Below are positions 41,515-49,962 of a stretch of DNA of 64,000 bases, piece by piece; within the stretch, counting starts at the first letter, position 1; each line of letters starts with the position of its first letter. The position numbers and the translations under genes were made by a program. Source of the DNA: Bog-105 sp965277435 (lineage in GTDB: Bacteria; Acidobacteriota; Terriglobia; Bryobacterales; Bryobacteraceae); the NCBI GenBank assembly GCA_965277435.1, contig OZ255821.1, positions 186,001 through 250,000 on the forward strand, in the 5' to 3' direction. A model generated the notes under the pieces. That model searched no databases. It had not been told where the DNA came from and was given only the letters and a program-made list of their open reading frames with translations.

Positions 41515-42459
41515 TTGTTCGGCTCTTTAGGCGATCTGGCGCAGCGGCTCGAACGGGCCCGGTATGTGGCCGATCCGGTCATGCTGAATGTGATTTACAT
41601 GGCATCGAAGCTCGGCAAACCCATTCTGGCCGAGGGTCCGCCGGGAAGCGGCAAAACGGAACTGGCGCGGGTAGTGACCATTGCAGCGGAAACCCATATT
41701 GAGCGGCTGCAGTGTTACGCAGGGCGGGATGACAAGAAAGCCATCGGGCACTTCGATGAGTCGTTGCAACGGCTCTATCTAACCTCGCGCTACGCAGATC
41801 GCACCTTTATCGACTCAGAATGGGAGCGCGTCAAAGCGCACCTGTATCAAAACGATTTCTTTATTGCCGGCCCGCTCTTGCGGGCGCTTTTAAGTCCCAA
41901 GCCTTGTGTGTTGTTAATCGACGAAGTGGACAAAGTCGGCGAAGAGTTCGAGGCGCAACTGCTGGAAATTCTCGAAGAGTGGCAGGTCAGCATTCCTCGC
42001 CTCGGCACCGTCAGGGCCAAGTCGTTTCCCTTTGTTCTGCTCACTTCCAACCAGCAGCGGCGGATTGGAGATCCCCTGCGGCGGCGCTGTCTCTATATGC
42101 AATTCGATCATCCGTTAATGGAACGGGAACAAGAGATCATTCGTGCCCGGACGCACGAACATGGTGAAGATCTACGTCTCGAAGTGGCGGGCTTTGCGCA
42201 AGCGCTGCGCGGTTACCGGCTGCAGAAACAGCCCTCGATTGCAGAGATGCTGGACCTAGTCAATGCGCTTGACGTGCTGGGGCTCGAGGCGGTCCGGGCC
42301 GAAGATCGCGATACGCTTCTCCCGCTCATCGCTAAAACAGAAAAGGATCGGGAACGCCTGATGCTGCGCGACGGGTTTGCGTCGCTCGTCCATGACATCC
42401 AAGGGCATGTTTCGAAATTGAGGTCCGAAAGACTGAACCGGATGGCGGCGCATGCGTAA
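41515..42459 (+). CDS. MoxR-like AAA ATPase
   Basis: A 315-residue AAA+ ATPase. Walker A is PILAEGPPGSGKTEL, Walker B PCVLLIDEVDKVGEEFEAQL, sensor 1 FVLLTSNQQRRIGDPLRRRC, as in MoxR/RavA-type chaperone ATPases. The usual start ATG is absent: the frame opens with TTG at 41500 or 41515. The latter has GGAGG eight bases upstream and is preferred. It overlaps the lytic transglycosylase gene by 8 bp. With the VirB9-like protein and the transglycosylase it resembles parts of a conjugative transfer module; MoxR proteins usually assist assembly or metal insertion of a partner complex. Confidence 0.88.
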   Translation: MFGSLGDLAQRLERARYVADPVMLNVIYMASKLGKPILAEGPPGSGKTELARVVTIAAETHIERLQCYAGRDDKKAIGHFDESLQRLYLTSRYADRTFIDSEWERVKAHLYQNDFFIAGPLLRALLSPKPCVLLIDEVDKVGEEFEAQLLEILEEWQVSIPRLGTVRAKSFPFVLLTSNQQRRIGDPLRRRCLYMQFDHPLMEREQEIIRARTHEHGEDLRLEVAGFAQALRGYRLQKQPSIAEMLDLVNALDVLGLEAVRAEDRDTLLPLIAKTEKDRERLMLRDGFASLVHDIQGHVSKLRSERLNRMAAHA

Positions 42460-42922
42460 GTCGCTCTGGCTGTTCGTTCTGTTGGGTGTAAGCGCGTATG
42501 GCGGACCGGCCGTTTCGGTACGCGAGTATGCGCGACGCTGTGCGGCCTATTATGCACGGGAGCACGGTCTCGATCCGGCGCTAATCCGTGCCGTGATCCA
42601 AGTCGAATCGGCTTGGAACCCGGGCGCGGTATCGTCCGCGGGCGCGATGGGACTCATGCAGTTGATGCCTTCTACCGCAAGATGCTATGGCGTCACCCAT
42701 CCCTTTTGGATTCATGAGAATATTCGCGCCGGCACGGCTTATCTGGCCGATTTGGTTGAGCTATTCCATGGCGATCTGCGGCTTGCGATGGCCGCGTATA
42801 ACGCCGGAGAACAGCATGTGCTCTCGCGCCAGCTGCGCTACGCCAATAAAAATGTGTACTTGTATGTAAGCCAGGTGGCTACCAGATACCGAGCCGAATT
42901 ACGGCAGGCAGGTGAACCATGA
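42452..42922 (+). CDS. Lytic transglycosylase (VirB1-like)
   Basis: A 156-residue exported SLT-domain muramidase. Signal peptide MRKSLWLFVLLGVSAYGGPA; catalytic Glu in IRAVIQVESAWNPGAVSSAG (the ES.W.P..VS..GA motif), then AMGLMQLMPSTARCYGV and AMAAYNAGEQHVLSRQ. The size is that of stand-alone transglycosylases carried by conjugation systems (VirB1/TrbN). It opens the cell-wall layer for a secretion or pilus complex. The start overlaps the end of the MoxR gene and the stop overlaps the next gene, so the three are translationally coupled. Confidence 0.9.
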   Translation: MRKSLWLFVLLGVSAYGGPAVSVREYARRCAAYYAREHGLDPALIRAVIQVESAWNPGAVSSAGAMGLMQLMPSTARCYGVTHPFWIHENIRAGTAYLADLVELFHGDLRLAMAAYNAGEQHVLSRQLRYANKNVYLYVSQVATRYRAELRQAGEP

Positions 42923-43476
42923 GTCGCGCCAAACGCTGCGCTTTGATTCTGTGTACGGCTGGTCTCGGGTGTGGGGCACAGACCATGAGCTCTCTTCCGC
43001 CCCCTGTTCCGTTGCCGGGAACGGCCGGCAACGCACACGGGAGTTACGAGTTCCACGTTCTCACTCGAACGACACTCGACGACAAGATTATTTCCTTGCG
43101 GCTCGCGCCCCATATCGCAACGAACGTACGATTGCCGGAAGCGGTGAATTCGGTGGTGGTGGGATCGCCCGAGTGTTTTGCAGTCGAGCACAGCGAAGGA
43201 GAGTCGCAGTTGGTGACGATCCGCCCGAAGAAAGAAGAAACCTGCGAAAGCAATCTGCAGATCACGACCGTTAGCGGAAGACATGCGCTGCTCGATTTGA
43301 ATAGCTTCGGATCGGCGCCTGGGTCCGCGGCCACGGTCGATGTCCTGTTGCGATACGTGACACTGACTCCGGGCAGCTTTCTGGAGGAACGATCCGCGCC
43401 GAGTCTCTTTGTGGCTGAAACGCGGCCCTTAGAGGGTGTTGAAAAGGTACAGGATGCTTGCACCCGAAACTGGTGA
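42919..43476 (+). pseudogene. VirB9/TrbG-like conjugation protein, 3' end cut by an IS
   Basis: Signal peptide followed by the N-terminal beta-domain of the VirB9/TrbG family: ISLRLAPHIATNVRLPEAVN, SVVVGSPECFAVEHSEGESQ and ESNLQITTVSGRHALLDL (the 'RL...VNSVVVG.P..F.VEHSE....V...P' pattern). This is the part that lies in the T4SS outer-membrane core. Host sequence stops at about 43431 with LFVAETRPL, and the last 15 residues come from the IS5 left end. The C-terminal VirB9 domain is absent and not found elsewhere in the window. The transfer apparatus is therefore incomplete. Confidence 0.78.
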
Positions 43477-43612
43477 TTGCCAGAGACGACTTGCTATCCG
43501 ACAGACCTGAGCGATGCAGCATGGACACTGCTTGTGACGTTGCCCGACGAAACTGAGCCACTCTAAACTGGGTTTTCCGATGCAATGCAAGTTGCAGAAG
43601 GAAGACGAAAGA

Positions 43613-43879
43613 GTGAAGAACAGCAGATTTAGCGAAGAACAAATCATCGGGATTCTGAAGCAGAGCGAAGCGGGAGCCAAGACCGGGGATTTATGCCGGC
43701 AGAACGGGATCAGCGCGGCAACATTTTATGCCTGGCGCAGCAAGTATGGCGGCATGGAAGTGAGCGAAGCCAAACGCCTGAAGCAACTGGAAGACGAGAA
43801 CGCGAAGCTGAAGCGGATCGTGGCCGACCAGGCGCTCGACATCACGATGCTGAAGGATCTGGTTGGAAAAAAATGGTAA
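43613..43879 (+). CDS. IS3-family transposase OrfA
   Basis: An 88-residue helix-turn-helix plus leucine-zipper protein: SRFSEEQIIGILKQSEAGAK, LCRQNGISAATFYAWRSKYG, then the coiled coil RLKQLEDENAKLKRIVADQA. It ends at the run AAAAAAATGG, where a -1 shift fuses it to OrfB to make the active transposase. GTG at 43613 has GGAAG upstream; a longer frame from 43580 exists but adds nothing typical. Confidence 0.92.
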   Translation: MKNSRFSEEQIIGILKQSEAGAKTGDLCRQNGISAATFYAWRSKYGGMEVSEAKRLKQLEDENAKLKRIVADQALDITMLKDLVGKKW

Positions 43880-44841
43880 GCCCGGAGGCCAAGAGAACGG
43901 CGGTCGTGCATATGCAGCAGATATATAGCGCGAGCGAACGCCGAGCCTGCGGGCTGACCGGCCAGCCGCGGTCCACCCAGCACTACCAGGAGAAGCCTAA
44001 GTCTGATGATGGCCTGGAGAAGCGCATCGCGGAACTGGCCGAAGCGCGTCCCCGCTTTGGCTATCGCCGTTTGACGGCCTTACTCAAGCGCGAAGGTATT
44101 TCGGTATGGCACGGACGCGTGCATCGCATCACGAAAGCGTTGCGGCTGCAAGTGCCGCGCTCGAAGCGCAAACGTTTCGTGCGTTCGAAGCCGGCACAGG
44201 CCGAGATGACACGGCCGAATCAACGTTGGGGCATGGACTTCGTCAGCGACAGCTTGGCGGATGGACGCAGCTTTCGCGCCTTGGCCATTGTGGATCACTA
44301 TACACGCGAGTGTCCTGTCATCGCAGTGGATCTGAGTCTGCCCGGCGCACGCGTGGTGCGTGTCCTGGAGCAACTGGCGGAAGAACGTGGACTGCCGGCT
44401 GCCATCCGGGTAGATAATGGCCCTGAATTCGTGTGCGATGCGGTGCGCACCTGGTGCGAGAAGAAAGTACGGCTTGACTACATCGAACCCGGAAAGCCCA
44501 TGCAAAATGGGCACATAGAAAGCTTCAATGGCAAGTTCCGAGACGAGTGCCTGAACACGCACTGGTTCACCACGCTGCGGCAGGCCAGAAGCATCATCGA
44601 AAACTGGAGGACCGATTACAACGAGGTACGGCCACATAGTGCATTAGCTTATGCGACCCCGAAGGAGTTCGCGAGACAGAGCAGCGCTTCCTTCGCCGTT
44701 CGAATCCTGAGTAACACGACAACGAAACCGGGGCAAGGCAACCCTGGCGGGCTCGCTACGCTCGGCCTTGCCCCGGCCCCGCTGTCGTGTGAAAGGCAAC
44801 CAATATGCACGGCGAAGGAAAGCTACGAACGAAACCAGTAA
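43873..44841 (+). CDS. IS3-family transposase OrfB (DDE integrase)
   Basis: A 322-residue rve-type integrase: HTH_21-like ARPRFGYRRLTALLKREGIS, the first Asp in QRWGMDFVSDSLADGRSFRA, the second in AIRVDNGPEFVCDAVRTWCE and the catalytic Glu in GHIESFNGKFRDECLNTHWF. Its own ATG overlaps the OrfA end in the -1 frame through a seven-A run, the usual site of programmed frameshifting in IS3 elements. No lesions are seen, so this copy could be active. Confidence 0.93.
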   Translation: MVSPEAKRTAVVHMQQIYSASERRACGLTGQPRSTQHYQEKPKSDDGLEKRIAELAEARPRFGYRRLTALLKREGISVWHGRVHRITKALRLQVPRSKRKRFVRSKPAQAEMTRPNQRWGMDFVSDSLADGRSFRALAIVDHYTRECPVIAVDLSLPGARVVRVLEQLAEERGLPAAIRVDNGPEFVCDAVRTWCEKKVRLDYIEPGKPMQNGHIESFNGKFRDECLNTHWFTTLRQARSIIENWRTDYNEVRPHSALAYATPKEFARQSSASFAVRILSNTTTKPGQGNPGGLATLGLAPAPLSCERQPICTAKESYERNQ

Positions 44842-45625
44842 CAACCGGAAATTCTAGTTACGATTGGTACAGTTTTGACGGGCAGGTCACTTGCACCTCT
44901 CCTGCCGCCACCGCTACCGGGTGGACGGCCACGCACGACCGAGCTTCGTGCCATTCTGAACGCAATCTTTTATCTGCTGCGCACGGGTTGCCAATGGCGA
45001 CTGCTTCCGCGCGAGTTCCCGGTCTGGGGCACCGTCTATCACTATTTCCGTTCCTGGAAAAACGCCGGCGTGTGGACAGGTATACAACGTACGATCTATG
45101 AGCACTTGCGCACCGAAGCCGGCCGTTCCGCGTGTCCATCTGTAGTGATCATGGACGGACAGTCAGTGAAAACGACAGAGCGCGGAGGAATCCGCGGTTT
45201 CGATGCGCATAAGTGCATCAAAGGACGCAAGCGTCACATTCTGGTCGATACGTTGGGTCTGCCGATCGCATGCAGAGTCGAGGCTGCCAATCTATCGGAT
45301 CGGCGTGCAGCGTCTTTGCTGCTCGGTGGCTTGAGCCCGTTGTTTCCCGACATTCGCACCGTGATAGCGGACGCTGGACACGAAAGCCGGAAGCTTGCTC
45401 GTGAGATTGGGCGTGATGCCGGCTGGCGTTTACAAATCGTTAAACGACGCCAGCGCGCGTTCAAGATCACCGGGCTGACTTGGATTGTGGAGCGTACATT
45501 CGCTTGGCTTGGCCGTAATCGTCGTTTCAGCAAAGACTACGAATACAATGTACAGACGTCAGAAACCATGATCGATATTGCGGCCATTCGCATTATGCTC
45601 AACCGACTCGAGCCGGCATGACTTT

Positions 45626-45940
45626 TCAAACGCCCTCTAAGAGCAACCCCGACTCCGGTGTTGACAGCCTCGCCATCAAAGGTCCCCACCATGCTGCTGT
45701 AGAAACGTACAGAATTATCTGCAGGCCTAGTCCTGCCCACACCAGTCCTGCACCGACACCATTGGGACGAAGCCATAATAGAGCAATCGCACCCGCTAAT
45801 AGCAAGCCGGATGGAACGAAGATTACGCCCAAAATACTATGCCACCACGCCAAGTGGTAGCTTTGAAAGTCTCCTGGACCCACTTTCGTCCATAGCGGGT
45901 AACAGGACATCTGCACGATCCAGATCTCCCCAGCCGGCAT
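45626..45940 (-). pseudogene. Small membrane protein, 3' end cut by IS5
   Basis: Up to 104 residues: IWIVQMSCYPLWTKVGPGDF, QSYHLAWWHSILGVIFVPSG, LLLAGAIALLWLRPNGVGAG, then VWAGLGLQIILYVSTAAWWG PLMARLSTP. The pattern QSYH..W...I..VF.P and AWWGPLMARL is that of a family of four-helix membrane proteins common in Actinobacteria and Acidobacteria, whose function is unknown. The last residues (after SGLLLE) come from the IS5 right end. The N-terminal helix is also missing. On the left of the IS, no part of this gene is found. Confidence 0.6.
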
Positions 45941-46019
45941 ACCAACTGAGAGCTCTTACCGTCGGCACCAGCAATTCAGCTTTTGTCATGGTTCGATACT
46001 GCCAAAACCGTGAGGTACC

Positions 46020-46039
46020 TGTCAACTAGTTGGTTGACA
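46020..46039. promoter_or_regulatory. Operator-like inverted repeat
   Basis: TGTCAAC-TAGTTG-GTTGACA is a 20-bp perfect 7-bp-arm palindrome of the size used by TetR/MarR dimers. It lies upstream of the eroded minus-strand gene at 45626-45940; no regulator gene remains nearby. Confidence 0.45.
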
Positions 46040-46161
46040 AGAAAAACTCGTGTGGCGGAGAGTAAACTCTAGAACGTGCAGCTCACTGCCACTCTGCAGG
46101 TTGTGATGAACTGCGAGCCAAGGACTGAGCAAACCAAATTTCACATGTCCGGTCGTCGTAG

Positions 46162-46800
46162 TTAAAGTGTTGATGTCGTCGCTATCTCACCTAATCGGGT
46201 CTCCAGGAAACGCGCGCCATGTCTCAAGTGCGAGTCAGCCAACAATGCTTCGGACAGCTTGTCCGAACCAGCAATAAAGGTACAGAAGAGATCAATCTGG
46301 TAGCAAAGCACATCTTGCCGCATAAGGTGGCGGGCGAACTTACGGCTCTCATGCCCGGCTTTAGCCATGATGTTGCGAATGCTAGGAAAACAATGGGCCT
46401 TTAAGCCAAAACGCTCTGCCCCACGTCGATTCGGATATGTTGGCCGGTTCTACCCGGCATGCAACGGATTCCCAGCCGATCGACAAGAATGTGGCGTTTG
46501 CAGCCTTTGATTCGTTTGTGACGATCAAAGCCTCGGGCTCCTCCACGTTCCGTCGTCTTTACCGACTGACTATCCACAATGACGAGGGATGGACACAAAG
46601 TCTGACCGGCCTGGGTTGGAACGCACGCAAAACTCCCTTCTGAGTACATGTCCAAACGCCCGCGCTCTTCCAGCTTCGGAGATAATGGAAGGCGCTGCCC
46701 CCCACCGAAAACTCCGATACAGGAGTCGCCATTAGCACCCCGCCCGCAGCAAATAGAAGATCACATTTAATACAGCACTCAAATTTTGTTGTGCGCGGTC
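46162..46800 (-). pseudogene. Degraded IS5-family transposase
   Basis: Minus-strand fragments of an IS5 transposase in several frames: near the N-terminus SAVLNVIFYLLRAGC then a stop and WRLLYRSF (about 46680-46790), SQSVKTTERGGARGFDRHKR and KGCKRHILVDRLGI (46401-46655), and AGHESRKFARHLM (46162-46368). It diverges after that, so the C-terminus is gone. It resembles, but is not identical to, the IS5 at 43432. Several frameshifts and a stop make it non-functional. Confidence 0.82.
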
Positions 46801-46894
46801 GACCCCCATGCTGCGCTACAGGAAGAAGAGACGAGATAAGTTCCCCGGCTGAATTGGTCAGGTCGGTTTATGAAGCTGTTCGGCATCATTCTGA

Positions 46895-46951
46895 GTCTTG
46901 CCGGAACTTAATGCTCGACCGAAGGCGATGCCGGACTTTTCAAACACCCTC
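46895..46951 (+). mobile_element. Right-end remnant of an IS5-type element
   Basis: ATGCTCGACCGAAGGCGATG and the inverted repeat CTTTTCAAACACCCTC correspond to the last codons and right inverted repeat of the IS5 at 43432-45637 (ATGCTCAACCGACTCGAGCC and CTTTTCAAACGCCCTC). Only this end remains, in plus orientation, next to the minus-oriented transposase fragment. Confidence 0.8.
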
Positions 46952-48214
46952 TTACTTCTGATCAACTTTTGCAAGAAACTTCCGTATATCGGCAACCAAG
47001 AGATCGGGCTGTTCCAGAGCCGCGAAATGTCCGCCCTTCGCCATGCTGGTTTCTTGCACGATATTATAAGTTTCAGTGATCCAGCCAAACGGCGGGACAG
47101 CAACCTCCTTCGGAAACTCCGCATACGCACAGGAGTGTCCAGGCGGTGTGGCGTCGGCACCATTTCCTCTCTGGTAAGCCGGTCCTCACGATAAATTCGC
47201 ATGGAGGATCCGATCGTGCCAGTGACCCAATAGAGCGCAACATCGGTTAAAAATGTGTCGCGATCCAAAGCCGTAATAAAATCGCCGTTGTTGTCCGTAA
47301 GCAGTTGAAATTTGCCAATCATCCAGGCCAGCCACCCCACTGGAGAGTCGGTAAGGGCATAGGCAAGAGTCTGCGGTTCACTGGCCTGGAGGAAAAAGAA
47401 CTACTTTCTTCCCGGTCAAAGTAGGAATATCGTTTCCGCTCAGCATCGCTCATTTTGACAACGGCTTCCTGGTTCGGCGGTGGCACGAAAATCTGGTTCA
47501 GATGCAACCCGATTACATGCGAGGGCGCCAGGTACGCCATGTCTTGGGCTATTGCCGAACCCCAGTCACCGCCCTGTATGCCGTACTGGAATAGCCCAAA
47601 CGATCCATCAGAGCAACGAAAGTCTCCGCCATACGCTGCGGGCCCCAGCCACGGGTTGTTGTGGGACCGGAATACCCAAAGCCAGGAAGCGAGGGAATGA
47701 TAACGTCGAATGCCGGGCAATGTTTGTCATTGGGACGGGTGAGCGGTCCTATGAGCTTCTGAAACTCCAGAATCGATCCGGGCCAGCCATGAATCAGCAT
47801 CAACGGTATGGCATCGGGGCGTGGAGAGCGCTGATGGATGAAGTAAATCGGCTGTCCATCAATTTTCGTTGTGAACTGGTCAAACTGATTGATCTTCGCT
47901 TCTTGCGCACGCCAGTCATAGCCGTTCTGCCAATAATTCGCGAGTTCCCGAACCTTCTTGATGTTGGCGCCGTACTCCCAGGTCGTGCCCGGAAGTTGAT
48001 CGGGCCAGTGGGCTTCCGCCAAGCATTGGCGAAGATCAATGAGAACGCGGTCGGGAACATGCATTTTGAACGGCCGGATTGGAGCAGCTTCCGGCGTTGC
48101 CAGCGGTCGCGTTTGTCCCAGTCCGATTGCGGAGAGTAAAAGCAACGCGACCAGCAGAACCTTCCCGCACTGCCAGACTGTCGGTGTCGTTCTCTCGAAT
48201 CCAGATTTCATCAT
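46952..48214 (-). pseudogene. Epoxide hydrolase family protein, frameshifted
   Basis: An alpha/beta-hydrolase of the microsomal epoxide hydrolase type. The first piece (47549-48214) has a signal peptide, the EHN domain (VLIDLRQCLAEAHWPDQLPG, TTWEYGANIKKVRELANYWQ) and the HGWP oxyanion motif LMLIHGWPGSILEFQKLIG. The nucleophile region appears in another frame: QYGIQGGDWGSAIAQDMAYL (Asp of GGDWGS), then a third frame with DRDTFLTDVALYWVTGTIGSS, and the catalytic His in MAKGGHFAALEQPDLLVADI (46953-47020). At least three shifts. The stop TAA coincides with the end of the IS5 remnant. Confidence 0.85.
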
Positions 48215-48366
48215 GCTCTCGCGTTCTCAATGGTTTCGAGGCTGCGCACTCAAATGACCCTCCTGACATCTGATCCGGATCCTCGCACAACTAACTTTCG
48301 GCGTTCTTGCGAACATTCTTGTGTTACGTCGGGATTCGACGTGACACATGTTGTCACGGTGCGGCC

Positions 48367-49662
48367 TTATCGCTGGAATGGGCTTGGCCCGAGTCTCTGC
48401 AAAAGCTGGTTGCCAATATTCGCGGGCAAAGTGATTTTTGGATGCGTAGTTGCGACGTCTGCAACCGATTTACCTATGCATTCATCTCCGGGGGTCAAAA
48501 GATAGGCACGGATCTCGCCCTCATGCGGCCCGCTGCGCACCGTTGCCATACCCGAGATTTGTCCGCGCTCATTGATATTGCTAGCCGCGATTATGTAGAG
48601 GTTGGAATCCTCGGAAATTAACGTGTTCAGGTCGGTCGTCACTCCGTCCTGCCAAATGAACCCGTGGGCCCAGCTGTACGTGGAATCAAAGTCGTTTCCT
48701 ACCACCTGGCCCCGGCTGTTGATGCCGGTGGCAAAGCCGGCAAAATCCCCGGGCACGAGATCGATTTTTGTGACTGCTCCGTCTGCGCCGTGCTGCCAAA
48801 CCCCCGCATAAAAGACGGCGCCATCACCAATGCCGACTTCCCCGACGATTTGGCCGCGGCTGCTAATGGCGTAAGCGGCATTGGAACCTGCACCTCCGAG
48901 ATCCTGAAGCCTGAAGGCAGAGTTGTCTTTCCACATGACGGCGTGAGTCTGTGCGCCGCAGTCTCCCGTGAAGCCTACCGCTTGGCCTTCATCGTTAATT
49001 CCCTGTGGGTAACCGTCCCGATCTTTACCCACCAGAGGAAGGGCTTCGGCCTTGCCTTTTTTCCACAACGCCGGCAATAAAATCCGATTGTTCGTTTTGC
49101 CGTCCGGGCATGTGGGGTCTACGGCGCCGTCTTCGGCATATCCGACGACTTCTCCGCGATTATTGATGGCACTGGCTTGCCCATTATTTCCGCCGAGTGT
49201 CGGAAGAGCACTCATGTAGCCGTCTCGCCAAAGGAACGGAACGCACGTAAGGTGTGTGCCGAAGCCGCAAACGTCTTCGCCGTTCGGATCTGGATCAGCT
49301 GTTTCGGAAAAACCAACGGCTTCCCCGCGGTCGTTGATCCCGCCATAGTTATCCCAACTGTTGCCGTCTGGTTTTCCAAGCGTGCCCAGGTCGATGTTGA
49401 ATCCGTAGAAGCTGACCACCGCGCGGCCCCTCGCAATTGTTGTAGACGTACTAGTCTCGGGAGGGTTCACGAATCCATCCATGTTCTCCGCCCACCCCCG
49501 ATTATTGAGGCCCATTACCATGCTGAAGTTGTCTTTGCGGTTGTCAACTCCCAAATCTGTAATTTTGTAGCGCTGTTGAGCGAACGCATTGCTGCAGCAA
49601 GCGACAACAGCCGTCGTAACGCACAGAGCCCGTAAATTGCACACTTGACTAAGAATTTTCAT
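48367..49662 (-). CDS. Secreted HAF-repeat protein
   Basis: A 431-residue protein with a signal peptide (MKILSQVCNLRALCVTTAVV ... SNAFAQ) and a chain of HAF-type repeats (pattern DLG.LGG....A..IN..G.VVG.S), e.g. DLGTLGKPDGNSWDNYGGIN, LPTLGGNNGQASAINNRGEV, LQDLGGAGSNAAYAISSRGQ and DLNTLISEDSNLYIIAASNI. HAF repeats are exported beta-rich modules of unknown role, common in soil bacteria. An upstream A-rich leader region (49663 on) precedes it. There is no neighbouring gene on the same strand. Confidence 0.83.
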   Translation of the reverse strand: MKILSQVCNLRALCVTTAVVACCSNAFAQQRYKITDLGVDNRKDNFSMVMGLNNRGWAENMDGFVNPPETSTSTTIARGRAVVSFYGFNIDLGTLGKPDGNSWDNYGGINDRGEAVGFSETADPDPNGEDVCGFGTHLTCVPFLWRDGYMSALPTLGGNNGQASAINNRGEVVGYAEDGAVDPTCPDGKTNNRILLPALWKKGKAEALPLVGKDRDGYPQGINDEGQAVGFTGDCGAQTHAVMWKDNSAFRLQDLGGAGSNAAYAISSRGQIVGEVGIGDGAVFYAGVWQHGADGAVTKIDLVPGDFAGFATGINSRGQVVGNDFDSTYSWAHGFIWQDGVTTDLNTLISEDSNLYIIAASNINERGQISGMATVRSGPHEGEIRAYLLTPGDECIGKSVADVATTHPKITLPANIGNQLLQRLGPSPFQR

Positions 49663-49962
49663 AACTCCTCTTTTCTTTGAATAAAGCCGTGTCGCCCCGA
49701 TGATTGACGAATTAGGTCAGGAACAACTCGGGAGCTCGATTCGGTTCCATCACGTTCATTCAAGTTCAGCTACCGCGTTGCGGCGATTTACATTGGGGCG
49801 CGAACGCACTAGGAGCCTAACTTAATCAGGCTAAGGATCCGAGCCTGATCCGCAGGACGATTGAGAAAAGTGGTGAGTCGAGGGTTTTGCGTTCTAGGCC
49901 GTGGAAAACCTCTCCCAGTTTTACTTCGTTGCTGGAGCCACGAGCAGCCGGAAGCGCGGAGA
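49663..49962. other. 300-bp gap without a supported gene
   Basis: Between the start of the HAF gene and the 3' end of the LytTR gene. It should hold the HAF promoter; no hexamers or hairpins stand out. Confidence 0.45.

Larger units (their letters stand above)
43535..44889 (+). mobile_element. IS3-family (IS407-group-like) element, 1355 bp
   Basis: Inverted repeats: left TGACGTTGCCCGACGAAACT, right (reverse complement) TGACCTGCCCGTCAAAACTG, matching with one gap. Flanked by 4-bp direct repeats CTTG (43531-43534 and 44890-44893), the target duplication expected for the IS407 group. Contains orfA and orfB in the -1 arrangement. Confidence 0.93.
43477..45621 (+). pseudogene. IS5-family transposase interrupted by IS3
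   Basis: The 5' part (43477-43534, TTG start) reads MPETTCYPTDLSDAAWTLL; the 3' part resumes at 44894 with APLLPPPLPGGRPRTTELRA and contains the DDE domain: VVIMDGQSVKTTERGGIRGF, VIADAGHESRKLAREIGRD and GLTWIVERTFAWLGRNRRFS. Removing the 1355-bp IS3 element and one copy of CTTG gives an uninterrupted 262-codon frame with exactly the expected WTLLAPLLPP sequence, so the transposase was intact until this event. It cannot be made now. Confidence 0.92.
43432..45637 (+). mobile_element. IS5-family element with an IS3-family element inserted in it
   Basis: Outer inverted repeats: left GAGGGTGTTGAAAAG, right (reverse complement) GAGGGCGTTTGAAAAG. Flanks are TTA on the left and TAA on the right, consistent with a 2-bp TA duplication as in the IS427 subgroup. 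Without the inner IS and one copy of the 4-bp target duplication the element is 847 bp, typical for IS5. The left flank is the VirB9-like gene, the right flank a different, minus-strand gene. Confidence 0.9.
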
